Of a DNA stretch of 64,000 nucleotides, positions 42,821 through 51,032 are shown piece after piece (within the stretch, counting starts at the first letter, position 1; each line of letters begins with the position of its first letter). The notes beneath the pieces were generated by a model. That model did no database searches and was not told the DNA's origin. It saw only the letters and a program-made list of their open reading frames with translations. Made by a program: the position numbers and the translations under genes. Location of the stretch: positions 62,001 through 126,000 of the forward strand of contig NZ_VCED01000002.1 of assembly GCF_006384255.1 (NCBI RefSeq), read 5' to 3'. Source of the stretch: Haemophilus seminalis. GTDB lineage: Bacteria > Pseudomonadota > Gammaproteobacteria > Enterobacterales > Pasteurellaceae.

Positions 42821-43264
42821 ATGATTAAAATAAATACTATTGGATTTACCCAGAAAAGTGCTGAAGATTTCTTTTGTTTATTGAAAAAATCTAATACAAA
42901 ATTACTTATAGATGTTAGAATAAATAACGTATCTCAATTATCTGGTTTTGCAAAAAAAAACGATCTTCAATTTTTTTTAAAAGAATTATGTAGTATCGAA
43001 TATCAACATATGCCTGAATTAGCTCCAACTGATAGTTTATTAAAACTATATAAGAAAGGGGATATAAGTTGGGAAAGGTATGAGACCGAATTTCTAAATT
43101 TAATGGCCAAAAGAAATATAGAAAAATTAGTTAATGCAAATTTATTAGAAAACTCATGTCTGCTCTGCAGTGAGCATAAGCCACATTTTTGTCATAGACG
43201 ATTAGTAGTAGAGTATTTGAACAAAAATTCAGATTTAAAATTAGAAGTTAAGCATTTATATTAA
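42821..43264 (+). CDS. DUF488-family protein
   Basis: The 147-residue protein matches DUF488: IDVRINNVSQLSGFAKKNDLQFFLKE at the start, EYQHMPELAPT in the middle, and the C-terminal cysteine-histidine motif LLCSEHKPHFCHRRLVVEYL. No biochemical role is established. The motif resembles that of the next protein (LGCHCKPLACHGDILADYL), which suggests related active sites. It lies 1 bp before the next gene, so translation is coupled. Confidence 0.85.
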   Translation: MIKINTIGFTQKSAEDFFCLLKKSNTKLLIDVRINNVSQLSGFAKKNDLQFFLKELCSIEYQHMPELAPTDSLLKLYKKGDISWERYETEFLNLMAKRNIEKLVNANLLENSCLLCSEHKPHFCHRRLVVEYLNKNSDLKLEVKHLY

Positions 43265-43265
43265 T

Positions 43266-43895
43266 ATGATAGAGAAAAATATATTAATTTTATATCCAAT
43301 AGAGTTTAAATCATTTTCTAAATTTGAAAGAAAAATTAATCATATATTATCAAAAATAAAAAACTTTAAGATTTTTTCTATTAATGACTATAATGGTTTT
43401 ATAACTAATTATTTTGGTGCCTATGAAAAAATAGATATCAGAGAAATAGCGTCTTGTAATATTACACATGCTATTATTTTTTCCGATAGAGAAATTTTCT
43501 TAGATGAAATATCGTGGTTCAAAGAGAAGAATATACCATTAAGAGTTGTACACATTGATATAACTAGAGTAATCAACATTGATATAGAAGATCCAGCAAT
43601 ATATGGAGATAAATATGTTTATATTGGAAGAAATCCTAATAGAACTCCCAATACTCCAAACTGGAGTAACCCCTATTCAATGTATGATTTTCAGATAGGT
43701 GAGGAACCACTTTCAAGGGAAGACGTCATTCATCAATTTGCTTATGGGTTTGAACGAGAAAATTTGCCCACAAATTTAACTAAAGCAGATGCACTACAGT
43801 TGCGTGGCAAAGTGTTAGGATGTCATTGTAAACCCTTAGCATGTCATGGTGATATTTTAGCTGATTATTTAAATAGTCTTGACGACGGGAAATAG
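43266..43895 (+). CDS. SLOG-like plus DUF4326 two-domain protein
   Basis: The C-terminal half (from about residue 115) is DUF4326: YIGRNPNRTPNTPNWSNPY, a middle helix region, then LRGKVLGCHCKPLACHGDILADYL. The N-terminal half reads as a Rossmann-like domain with THAIIFSDREIFLDEISWF and KNIPLRVVHID. This resembles the end of SLOG/YspA-type nucleotide-binding proteins, in which an acidic loop precedes a helix and a final I-P-x-R-V-V strand. That part is inference. It is the last gene of the accessory operon. Confidence 0.7.
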   Translation: MIEKNILILYPIEFKSFSKFERKINHILSKIKNFKIFSINDYNGFITNYFGAYEKIDIREIASCNITHAIIFSDREIFLDEISWFKEKNIPLRVVHIDITRVINIDIEDPAIYGDKYVYIGRNPNRTPNTPNWSNPYSMYDFQIGEEPLSREDVIHQFAYGFERENLPTNLTKADALQLRGKVLGCHCKPLACHGDILADYLNSLDDGK

Positions 43896-43914
43896 TAGTC
43901 TTGTCCCCACGATA

Positions 43915-44182
43915 GCGCAAGCGTCCTCGCTTGTGCCTATCAACTAAAAGTGCGGTCAAAAAATCCAAAGAATTTTGAATTTTGGCTCTGCCGATGGTTA
44001 TGAGTAAAATTCAAAATGTTTTTATTAAGCAGCACCAGTGTGGACGCTGGCGCTATCTTTCTTTATTTGAACCTATCTGTTGGCGCACGCTTCCCAGCGT
44101 GTGCCTAATTTCACTAAAAAACACTTCAAAAACTGACCGCTCTTTATTTACTTTCTACGGCACGCGTTAGGAAACGCGCGCC
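43915..44182. repeat. Array of four covarying hairpins with TCCY loops
   Basis: Four hairpins lie within 268 bp at 43915-43936, 44031-44054, 44082-44105 and 44159-44182, the second and fourth inverted. In one orientation all have a 9-10 bp stem, a loop TCC(C/T/A) and an outer GCGC facing GTGC (one G-T pair at the same place), while the inner stem bases differ but stay paired. The intergenic stretch 43896-44236 holds no gene that I can support. Confidence 0.75.
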
Positions 44183-44236
44183 GAAATAAGAGTTAAATAC
44201 CAAAAAGTGCGGTGAAAATTTTCAACATTTTTGGAT

Positions 44237-45439
44237 TTATTGCAGCAACCAATCCACCACATAAATCACTTCAATCCCATCAATCTCCGTTTGTTCGTAA
44301 TATTTCCCCGTAATTAAGATCTTTTTATAGTTATCCTTAATATGCAAAAGATTATCGGTTTTGTGGGTATTTTCAGGGATTTCAAAGGCGACTTGCACAT
44401 ATAAAATTTCATCGGCTTTTCGGGCGATAAAATCAATTTCTTTGCTGTCAAGTTTACCTACATCTACGGTATAACCTCGTCTAAGCAATTCAATAAAGAC
44501 AATATTTTCTAAGCGATTGGCATAATTCGCGCCTTTTTTGCCGATAGCGTGTCGTCTTAAACCGTTATCCACAATAAAATATTTGGCATTGGTTTTTAAA
44601 TAACCTTTTCCGCGAATATCGTATTGTTTTGCTTTATAAAAAAGAAAGGCATTTTCTAACAAATCAAGATATTTGCTGATGGTATGATTTGAGGTAGGGA
44701 CACGTTCGGACGTGAGCGTGTTGCTAATTTTGCTCGGATTTACCAACTGACCGACATTATCCGCTAAAAAGAGAATCACGCTTTTAAGAATATGGGTATC
44801 TTTCACGCCGGCTCGGTGAGCAATGTCATTCAGCACGATGGAATCAAAAATACCCGATAAAATCGTTTCTTTTAAAGGTTCATCAGCAATGGCGACACTG
44901 GGGAAACCGCCGTATTTTTCGTATTCCAAATAGAGTTTATCCACCAATCTTGACTGGCTATCCACATTTTTGACGTGCAAAAATTCTTTGAAAGAAAGCG
45001 GGTAAATTTTGATTTCCACATAGCGACCGCTTAACAAGGTTGCAAGCTCACCGGAAAGCAAGTTGGCATTGGAACCCGTAATCACAATGTCGGTGTTAAA
45101 ACTCACGCGAAGCGCATTGACGATTTTTTGCCAACCTTCCACAAACTGAATTTCATCAATCAACAAGTAGATTTTCTCTTGAGAGGACGGTATTTTTTCT
45201 TGAATAAGCTGTTGGAAGTCTTGAGCGTCTTTCACCCATTGATATTCAAAAGATTCAAAATTGAGATAGAGAATATTTTCGGAATCAATGCCTTGTTGTT
45301 GAAGGTAATCACGGTATTGCATGAGTAGCACTGATTTACCAGAACGACGAACACCAGAGATCACTTTGATAAAATCGGTATCTTTAAATTGAATCAGTTG
45401 CTGTAAATAATTTTCACGAGAGATCATAGTTTTACTCAT
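44237..45439 (-). CDS. AAA ATPase with DUF4143 domain
   Basis: The 400-residue protein has an N-terminal AAA_14 ATPase (Walker A GVRRSGKSVLLMQY, Walker B IYLLIDEIQFVEGW, sensor VITGSNANLLSG). A winged-helix/DUF4143 C-terminus ends with a PD-(D/E)xK-like pattern (ENIVFIELLRRGY, then SKEIDFIARKADEILYVQVA). Members are common in bacteria and variable between strains; targets are unknown. ATG 45439 or the in-frame ATG 45427 may be used, as neither has a strong ribosome binding site. Three spaced palindromes cover its promoter. Confidence 0.9.
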   Translation of the reverse strand: MSKTMISRENYLQQLIQFKDTDFIKVISGVRRSGKSVLLMQYRDYLQQQGIDSENILYLNFESFEYQWVKDAQDFQQLIQEKIPSSQEKIYLLIDEIQFVEGWQKIVNALRVSFNTDIVITGSNANLLSGELATLLSGRYVEIKIYPLSFKEFLHVKNVDSQSRLVDKLYLEYEKYGGFPSVAIADEPLKETILSGIFDSIVLNDIAHRAGVKDTHILKSVILFLADNVGQLVNPSKISNTLTSERVPTSNHTISKYLDLLENAFLFYKAKQYDIRGKGYLKTNAKYFIVDNGLRRHAIGKKGANYANRLENIVFIELLRRGYTVDVGKLDSKEIDFIARKADEILYVQVAFEIPENTHKTDNLLHIKDNYKKILITGKYYEQTEIDGIEVIYVVDWLLQ

Positions 45440-45532
45440 TGGAAGTTAATTTCATATTTATAAAAGTATACAAAATTGGAAGTTAATTTCCATATTTTAT
45501 TTTTTTTCGTGTATTTGGAATTACATTTCCAA
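45439..45532. promoter_or_regulatory. Three phased TTGGAA-N6-TTCCAA sites
   Basis: Sites start at 45439 (right half degenerate), 45476 and 45515, 37 and 39 bp apart, in front of the AAA/DUF4143 gene; the first touches its start codon. A fourth TTGGAA-N6-TTCCAA is at 46139-46156. They could be operators for a self-regulating protein; no regulator is identified. Confidence 0.5.
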
Positions 45533-45568
45533 TTTCTTATTGTGATTTTTTAGTCTCATTCCAATCCC

Positions 45569-45596
45569 TTGCACAATCCCCAATTTCCGCTATCAT
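45569..45596 (+). promoter_or_regulatory. Promoter of the small lipoprotein gene
   Basis: A -35 TTGCAC (45569-45574) and -10 TATCAT (45591-45596) are separated by 16 bp, 33 bp before the ATG at 45630. Confidence 0.6.
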
Positions 45597-45629
45597 ACGC
45601 GCTTTCTTATTTCTCGGAATTTTGTATTT

Positions 45630-46097
45630 ATGAATAAATTAAAGATGGCGTCGTTTGTGGGTGTCCTAGTGAGTTTATTTGCTTGTACCACAACACATCA
45701 GCCGAAGAAAACGGTTAAATCTCGATTTTTAAAGAATAATATTAGCCAAGCTGAGTTAAATAATTCTGTTAATTACAAGCCATATCATTATCGTTGTAAT
45801 AATAAAGAAACTGGCGGGATTTCTCATTTAACGACTTATTTCCCTCTGTCGCGTGAAAGCCGTATGAAAGATAACTTTGGGTTTTATTTCCAGTTAGATA
45901 ATGGTAAGGCTGTGCCTTTTGATCATTTATACACACTGACACTGAATGCGCGCGGTACAAAATTTGAAGTGGTTTATCGTTCGTATGATCCGATTCAAGG
46001 AAGTTATGTGGATTTAATTGCGCGATCTCAAAGTTCAATTTACTACAAGAATCAACAAGGCAAGCAAGTTCCTTGGTTGATTTGTAAGGGCGGTTGA
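45630..46097 (+). CDS. Small lipoprotein of unknown function
   Basis: The 155-residue protein has a lipoprotein signal peptide ending LVSLFACT, with Cys19 as the lipidation site. A mature, mostly beta-rich domain follows with a cysteine pair (HYRCNNKET near the start and WLICKGG at the end) likely to form a disulfide. I do not recognise the family. It is flanked by the AAA/DUF4143 gene and the ABC transporter genes, both on the opposite strand, and has its own promoter. Confidence 0.75.
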   Translation: MNKLKMASFVGVLVSLFACTTTHQPKKTVKSRFLKNNISQAELNNSVNYKPYHYRCNNKETGGISHLTTYFPLSRESRMKDNFGFYFQLDNGKAVPFDHLYTLTLNARGTKFEVVYRSYDPIQGSYVDLIARSQSSIYYKNQQGKQVPWLICKGG

Positions 46098-46132
46098 TTT
46101 TTCTCGAAAATAACTTTTGCTTTCAGCAAAAT

Positions 46133-46162
46133 GAGAAATTGGAATTAAGTTTCCAATTTCTC
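46133..46162. terminator. Convergent terminator hairpin
   Basis: GAGAAATTGGAA (46133-46144) pairs perfectly with 46151-46162 over six bases. It lies between the converging lipoprotein gene and ABC ATPase gene and overlaps the last codons of the latter. It also contains the TTGGAA-N6-TTCCAA motif. Confidence 0.65.
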
Positions 46163-46882
46163 TATTCCATAAATCTCTCTTCTTTCTACGTCAAATTTCA
46201 CACTTATATCAAAGGCTTGTGCAAGATTCGTTGAATTTAGCACCGCTTGTGTTTTGCCAGTCGCAATAATTTTACCTTTGTCGAGCAAAATCACTTCATC
46301 ACAGTATTTGTATGCGAGGGATAAATGATGGATCGCTACAACGCAAGTATGCTGTGGTGTGAGCGATTTTAATTGTTCCATCATGTCTATTTGGTAATAG
46401 GGATCGAGTGGTGCGATAGGTTCATCAGCAAGCAATAGCGGCGCATTTTTGATACAACAACGAGCGAGTTGCACTCGGGCTTTTTCTCCGCCTGATAGTT
46501 TTTGAAAGGATTTATTAAGCAAATGTTCTATCGAAAATTTTTGTGAAATCTCCGTGATTTTTGACTGCTCTTTTGCCGATGATAATGGCGAATTTAAGCC
46601 GATAGCAATGACATCATAAACCGATAAATCCCAATGAATATTGGTATCTTGCGCCAGATAAGCGAGTTGTTGGCTTTTTTCAGCTGTACTCATTTTGCTT
46701 AACGGGCTATTCCCAAAATAAATTTCACCTTTTGTAATAGGTAAAATTCCTGCGATCGTTTTGAGCAAAGTTGATTTGCCAGCACCGTTTGCGCCCATAA
46801 TGCCGATAAGTTTTCCTTTAGGAAGCGTGCAGCTGATGTTGTTTAAGCCATAAGGCTGGGAAAGGTTTTCGATTCTAATCAT
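46145..46882 (-). CDS. ABC transporter ATPase (BtuD/FecE-like)
   Basis: The 245-residue protein is the ATPase of a type II (BtuCD-like) importer: Walker A GANGAGKST, signature LSGGEKARVQLARC, Walker B LLLADEP and H-loop VVAIHHLSLA. Its ATG at 46882 overlaps the permease stop by one base (TAATG). The longer frame to 46999 runs through the permease gene and is rejected. It works with the adjacent permease and binding protein. Confidence 0.93.
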   Translation of the reverse strand: MIRIENLSQPYGLNNISCTLPKGKLIGIMGANGAGKSTLLKTIAGILPITKGEIYFGNSPLSKMSTAEKSQQLAYLAQDTNIHWDLSVYDVIAIGLNSPLSSAKEQSKITEISQKFSIEHLLNKSFQKLSGGEKARVQLARCCIKNAPLLLADEPIAPLDPYYQIDMMEQLKSLTPQHTCVVAIHHLSLAYKYCDEVILLDKGKIIATGKTQAVLNSTNLAQAFDISVKFDVERREIYGIEKLET

Positions 46883-47883
46883 TATCTTACCAACTTGCGT
46901 TGCTCCGTAATTAAAATCCAAATTAAGCAAGGTGCACCAATGATTGCGATGAGCGTACCAATATAAATATGTGAGAAGATTGGGATATATTGCACGCAAA
47001 GATCTGCAATAAGTAGCAATAATGCGCCAAGTAATGCACTGGTGATGTAAAGTTGCGAAGGGCGTTTTTTTAGCAATAGGCGAGCAAAGTGCGGTGCGAT
47101 TAAGCCAATAAAACCGATAGTACCTGTTTGCGGAATCGTTGCACCAACTAATAATGCCACGCCAAAGGTCGTGACGAAAAAGCTACGTTTAGGATTTACG
47201 CCCATTGTGCTCGCGGTTTCTTCACCGAAGGTGAGCAAGTCAATATAGCGGCGTTCACGATATAAACAGAACAATCCTAATAGTATGATTGGAAATGAAA
47301 TGAGTAGCGTATCAAGTTTTGCCCACACAAGAGAACCTTGTAGCCAGCGGTAGAGTTCAGCTAATGCCCACGGGCTTTCTGCGTTTGAAAGTAGCAATGC
47401 AATGGCAGCAGAGAGCAACATATTGACGGCTAAACCACTTAAAATCATCGCCGTTGTACCGTGATTTTTAGCGATTAAATAAACCAATAAAAAACTAGAT
47501 AACGCACCAGCCACACCGCCAATTAACAACAGACTTAAGGGCACGGAAAAATAATAGAGCAAAAAGACACTGGTGGTGGTTGCACCGGCACTACTTCCCA
47601 ATAATCCAGGACTTGCCAGCGGATTTTGAAATATCCCTTGCATTGCATTGCCCGCTAAAGCAAGGCTTACGCCAGTTAAAATGGCTAATCCGAGGCGCGG
47701 CAGGCGAATATCAAGCAATACGAGCGAGCGCATATCCGTGAGCACACCATCCGCATTTTTGAGATGAGCAAAATCGCCGAGCTGATGATAAATTGCAAAC
47801 CCGCTAATCAACAGAAACGCTAAGAAAAGTGCGGTATTTAATTTTAGTGTTTTGGTCAATGAATAATTTCCTATGTAATTCAA
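46882..47883 (-). CDS. ABC transporter permease (BtuC/FecCD-like)
   Basis: The 333-residue protein has about ten hydrophobic segments and FecCD signatures: VLLDIRLPRLGLAILTGVSLALAGNAMQGIFQNPLASPGLLGSSAGA near the start and TGTIGFIGLIAPHFARLL near the C-terminus, where the ATPase docks. It lies 3 bp after the binding-protein gene. Family members import cobalamin, haem or iron-siderophores. Confidence 0.93.
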   Translation of the reverse strand: MNYIGNYSLTKTLKLNTALFLAFLLISGFAIYHQLGDFAHLKNADGVLTDMRSLVLLDIRLPRLGLAILTGVSLALAGNAMQGIFQNPLASPGLLGSSAGATTTSVFLLYYFSVPLSLLLIGGVAGALSSFLLVYLIAKNHGTTAMILSGLAVNMLLSAAIALLLSNAESPWALAELYRWLQGSLVWAKLDTLLISFPIILLGLFCLYRERRYIDLLTFGEETASTMGVNPKRSFFVTTFGVALLVGATIPQTGTIGFIGLIAPHFARLLLKKRPSQLYITSALLGALLLLIADLCVQYIPIFSHIYIGTLIAIIGAPCLIWILITEQRKLVR

Positions 47884-47886
47884 ATA

Positions 47887-48672
47887 TCATTTTAATTGTT
47901 GATAAATCTTCTCTGCCCCTTGCCACACGCCGTGATCAAAGCAATAAGTATATTTCATTGGAATACGAAAGTGCGGTCGATTTTTAAAAAGATTTTGTAG
48001 AAGCGGATGTTTAAGCAATTCCGCTTGCTCGTTATAACTTTGTTGGTCGCTGATTTCAATCAACACGTTGGGTTCAGCTCGTAACACTTTTTCGAGAGAG
48101 AAATTTTGTGCCGTAAGTGGTGTTTTTAGTGGGGTTAAGCCTAGCAAGTTAAGTAAAGTGGGATACTGTGGCGTATAAGTTTCTACAATGCCAGTATCTG
48201 AAAGTATTAATGTGTCTGTGAGTGATAGATTGAGGCGAGAATCTTGTAATTTAAGTTTATCGATTAAAGATTTCGCATGCGTTTCGTTATCCGTGAGTTT
48301 GCCCAAGTGCAATATTAGCCCAAATAATTCTTCTGCCGTTTGTGGCGTGTCATTAATTGGTTCAATTTTTGCCCCGAGTTTTTTTAAATCTGCTACAAGT
48401 TGTGGATAAAAGGTTTCATTGATAAGAAACGTTTTATCGAGATAGGGCAATAATGCGGTGAGTTGTGGCTCAAGTGTTGGCTTATCCATATTGAGTTTAT
48501 CTAACATCATCAAGGGATTTTTAGAATAAGGAGACTGTGCGGTAATTTGTTCAGGACGCGCAATTTCCGACAAAAGACGATCGCTACAAAGCGTAAGCGA
48601 GACAAATTGCTCCGACGCATGCGAAGTCAAGGGCAAGAAAAGTGCGGTTAAAATTAAGTGAGTTTTTTGCAT
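47887..48672 (-). CDS. Periplasmic binding protein, BtuF-like
   Basis: The 261-residue protein has a signal peptide (MQKTHLILTALFLPLTSHA) and a type III binding-protein fold, with the early motif FVSLTLCSDRLLSEIARPEQITAQS. The LC(S/T)D segment near the start is common in predicted corrinoid-binding members. It heads the three-gene ABC unit. The terminator at 48707-48730 separates it from the receptor gene, so it may have its own promoter or depend on readthrough. Confidence 0.8.
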   Translation of the reverse strand: MQKTHLILTALFLPLTSHASEQFVSLTLCSDRLLSEIARPEQITAQSPYSKNPLMMLDKLNMDKPTLEPQLTALLPYLDKTFLINETFYPQLVADLKKLGAKIEPINDTPQTAEELFGLILHLGKLTDNETHAKSLIDKLKLQDSRLNLSLTDTLILSDTGIVETYTPQYPTLLNLLGLTPLKTPLTAQNFSLEKVLRAEPNVLIEISDQQSYNEQAELLKHPLLQNLFKNRPHFRIPMKYTYCFDHGVWQGAEKIYQQLK

Positions 48673-48706
48673 ATAGATAATGATACGCTATGCCATCAAG
48701 AATGTA

Positions 48707-48730
48707 AAAAGGCGTGCTAAGCACGCCCTT
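48707..48730 (-). terminator. Terminator after the TonB-dependent receptor
   Basis: On the minus strand, AAGGGCGTGC and GCACGCCTT form a stem of about nine pairs with a TTA loop, followed by a T-run, 16 bp past the receptor stop. Confidence 0.85.
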
Positions 48731-48745
48731 ATTAGTGGGTAATAA

Positions 48746-50680
48746 TTAGAACGATCCTTTCAACCCAACGTAAACATTACGTCCGTCTTGGCCATAGCCT
48801 ACAATGTTTTCGTATTTTTTATTGAATACGTTGTTAAGGTTCGCATAAATTGTCAAGCTATCTGCTACTTTATAGTTCACGCCAAAGTTTGCCAAAGTGT
48901 AAGATGGCATTTTGAAATCGCCGGAATCAAGACGTTTACCCACATAAGAAACATTCACGTCAGAACCTAATTTTTCCGTGATTTGATAAGCTAAACCAAG
49001 GTTTCCTGTGTGTTTCGGACGACGAACATAGTTTGAACCGTATTGATCATTTTCAGATTTAATATAAGTGTAAGTATAGTTCGCGTAACCTGACAACTGC
49101 TCGGTAAATTTACCGTTATACGCCACTTCTACGCCTTTGATTTTGGTTTTACCGTCACGATTGATTGTGCGATAAGCTGTAGAACCTCTAACTGGGACTG
49201 CAGAAAGGAAATTATCTACATTACGGGCAAAGAGTGTGGTATCTAAGCTATGACGTTTGTCATTGCTTTCAACTAATAAACCTAATTCACCACCTAAGCT
49301 TTTTTCTGGTTTTAAATTTGGGTTTGCAGCCCAACTGGTAGAATTACCCCATCCATAAACATCAATAAATGTTGGATTGTGGATTGCTTTACCAATACTT
49401 GCGTGTGCTTTTAAATTTTGTGATAAACGATAAGCTCCAGCAAGGCGAGCCGTGAATGCATTTTCAAATAAGCTGTTATCTGTATAACGACCGCTTACAG
49501 AGAGACTATGGTCAGATTCAGTAAATAAACGGTACTCTGTGGCAACACTTTTCTCGGTTAATTTTTTCTCAGCAAAATTGTAAGCGGAAGCAATATATTT
49601 CGTATTTTGGTAATCTGCTAATACGCTGACGGCTTGTTTGACTTCACCTTCACGGTCGAAGTTAATATCAAGTTGATAGTTCGTATTCAACTTTTTGCTG
49701 TCGTATTCTGTTTTACCAATAGCGGAAGCCCAACTTTGATATTGTGCAGTATCAGCATCCATTTTAACGTGACTTACCGCCGCTTTATGCACGAATAAAT
49801 CTTCTGCATTACCAAAATAACCGCTTAATTTATAGCGAGTTTCGCGTGTACGGGTATTATCATCAAATTTTAATTCATCTGCTGCACTATTATCCAAATG
49901 CAAGGTTTGAGAAGAGTGAGAAGCAAGGAAATCCACTCCTTTTTTACTATCATCAAAACCTAAACGCATAGACACGTTATCACGGTGGAAGCCATCCTTT
50001 TCAGTTGCCGGTACATTTGTACTTTTCGCACCGGATACGCTCGTATAATTAAATACGCGTTCACTACGCGCAGAAATCCCTTGCGTACGATGGCTATCAC
50101 CATGAAGGGCATAGTAAAGACCGTGATGTTGACCAGAAAGGGTGACAGAACCATCACGGGTGCGATGAGAACCTGCGCCTAAATCAAAATCGACGTTAAA
50201 TTCCTTGTCTTTATATAACCCGCTTTTGGTGGTGATATAAACTACGCCGCCCATAGCATCACTGCCCCAAAGTGCAGATTGTTCGCCACGCAATACTTCA
50301 ATTTGTTCAATATTACTTAATGCTAAACCGCCAAAATCAAAGTTAGTATCAGCCGGATTAACGCGAATGCCGTCAATAATGACCGCAGTATGTTTTGAAT
50401 TTGCACCACGTAAGAATAAACTAGTTACAGCACCACGCCCTCCATTAGCACCCATCGCCACACCTGGCACAGTCTTCAACACATCACTTATATAAGTCGC
50501 ATTACGCTGTGCAAAATCTTTTTCTGTTAATACTGTGACTGATGATGCAGTTTGATCTTGGTTTACAGGTGTTGCGTAAGCCGAATACACATTGATCGGT
50601 TCAAGCTCGGTTTTGGTTTCAGCTTGTACAAAAGCAGATGCACTCAATAAAAGTGCGGTAGTAATTAAGTTAGTTTTCAT
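48746..50680 (-). CDS. TonB-dependent outer membrane receptor, BtuB-like
   Basis: From ATG 50680 the 644-residue protein has a signal peptide (MKTNLITTALLLSASAFVQA), a plug domain (TYISDVLKTVPGVAMGANGGRGAVTSLFLRG; VIIDGIRVNPADTNFDFGGLALSNIEQIEVLRGEQSALWGSDAMGGVVYITTK) and a 22-strand barrel ending in VYVGLKGSF. The plug style is closest to the cobalamin receptor BtuB. With the BtuCDF-like genes and metH in the same window, corrinoid import is the likeliest function; a siderophore or haem ligand cannot be excluded. No cobalamin riboswitch fits upstream. Confidence 0.85.
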   Translation of the reverse strand: MKTNLITTALLLSASAFVQAETKTELEPINVYSAYATPVNQDQTASSVTVLTEKDFAQRNATYISDVLKTVPGVAMGANGGRGAVTSLFLRGANSKHTAVIIDGIRVNPADTNFDFGGLALSNIEQIEVLRGEQSALWGSDAMGGVVYITTKSGLYKDKEFNVDFDLGAGSHRTRDGSVTLSGQHHGLYYALHGDSHRTQGISARSERVFNYTSVSGAKSTNVPATEKDGFHRDNVSMRLGFDDSKKGVDFLASHSSQTLHLDNSAADELKFDDNTRTRETRYKLSGYFGNAEDLFVHKAAVSHVKMDADTAQYQSWASAIGKTEYDSKKLNTNYQLDINFDREGEVKQAVSVLADYQNTKYIASAYNFAEKKLTEKSVATEYRLFTESDHSLSVSGRYTDNSLFENAFTARLAGAYRLSQNLKAHASIGKAIHNPTFIDVYGWGNSTSWAANPNLKPEKSLGGELGLLVESNDKRHSLDTTLFARNVDNFLSAVPVRGSTAYRTINRDGKTKIKGVEVAYNGKFTEQLSGYANYTYTYIKSENDQYGSNYVRRPKHTGNLGLAYQITEKLGSDVNVSYVGKRLDSGDFKMPSYTLANFGVNYKVADSLTIYANLNNVFNKKYENIVGYGQDGRNVYVGLKGSF

Positions 50681-50802
50681 TAAGTTGGTTCCTCTTTTAA
50701 AAAAGTGCGCTATTTTGGCACAATAGAAATTCATTTCCTAGTTGAGAATTTTCATTTACTTTACAAATTCTGTTTATTTTGTAAAAAAATTCGTTTTTTG
50801 AC

Positions 50803-50846
50803 CGCACTTTTTCGCTTTTATCCGCCTTGCGTTTTCAAGTATAATG
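50803..50846 (+). repeat. First copy of a duplicated promoter-region segment
   Basis: About 44 bp here match 56932-56975 with only a few differences, both containing TCCGCCTTGCG and ending in TCAAGTATAATG. The second copy is the promoter region of glyQ. The two copies bracket the Hap-like gene. Between this copy and the ATG at 51033 I see only a weak AGG ribosome binding site and A/T-rich leader. Confidence 0.85.
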
Positions 50847-51032
50847 TTTCAAACTATTGAATGAATTATGATGGTTTAGAATTCCTATTTTGAGCTATTT
50901 ATCTTCTAACATAAATCCACACTTTATCTTCCTCCAGCGTCCTTTAATTGCTTAATTAAATCCTTCAGGAATAACCGTGTCTTTATCGTTTAATTCTTTT
51001 TGTAATATGAAACATTCTTTCAGGTAATTTCT

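Noticed and set aside
44237-45439. AAA/DUF4143 gene as part of the DUF488/DUF4326 operon
   Set aside because: It is on the opposite strand, has its own operator-like region, and is separated by the hairpin array.
50681-50802. Cobalamin riboswitch before the BtuB-like gene
   Set aside because: The leader is short and A/T-rich; I see no B12-box-like segment and not enough room for the aptamer.
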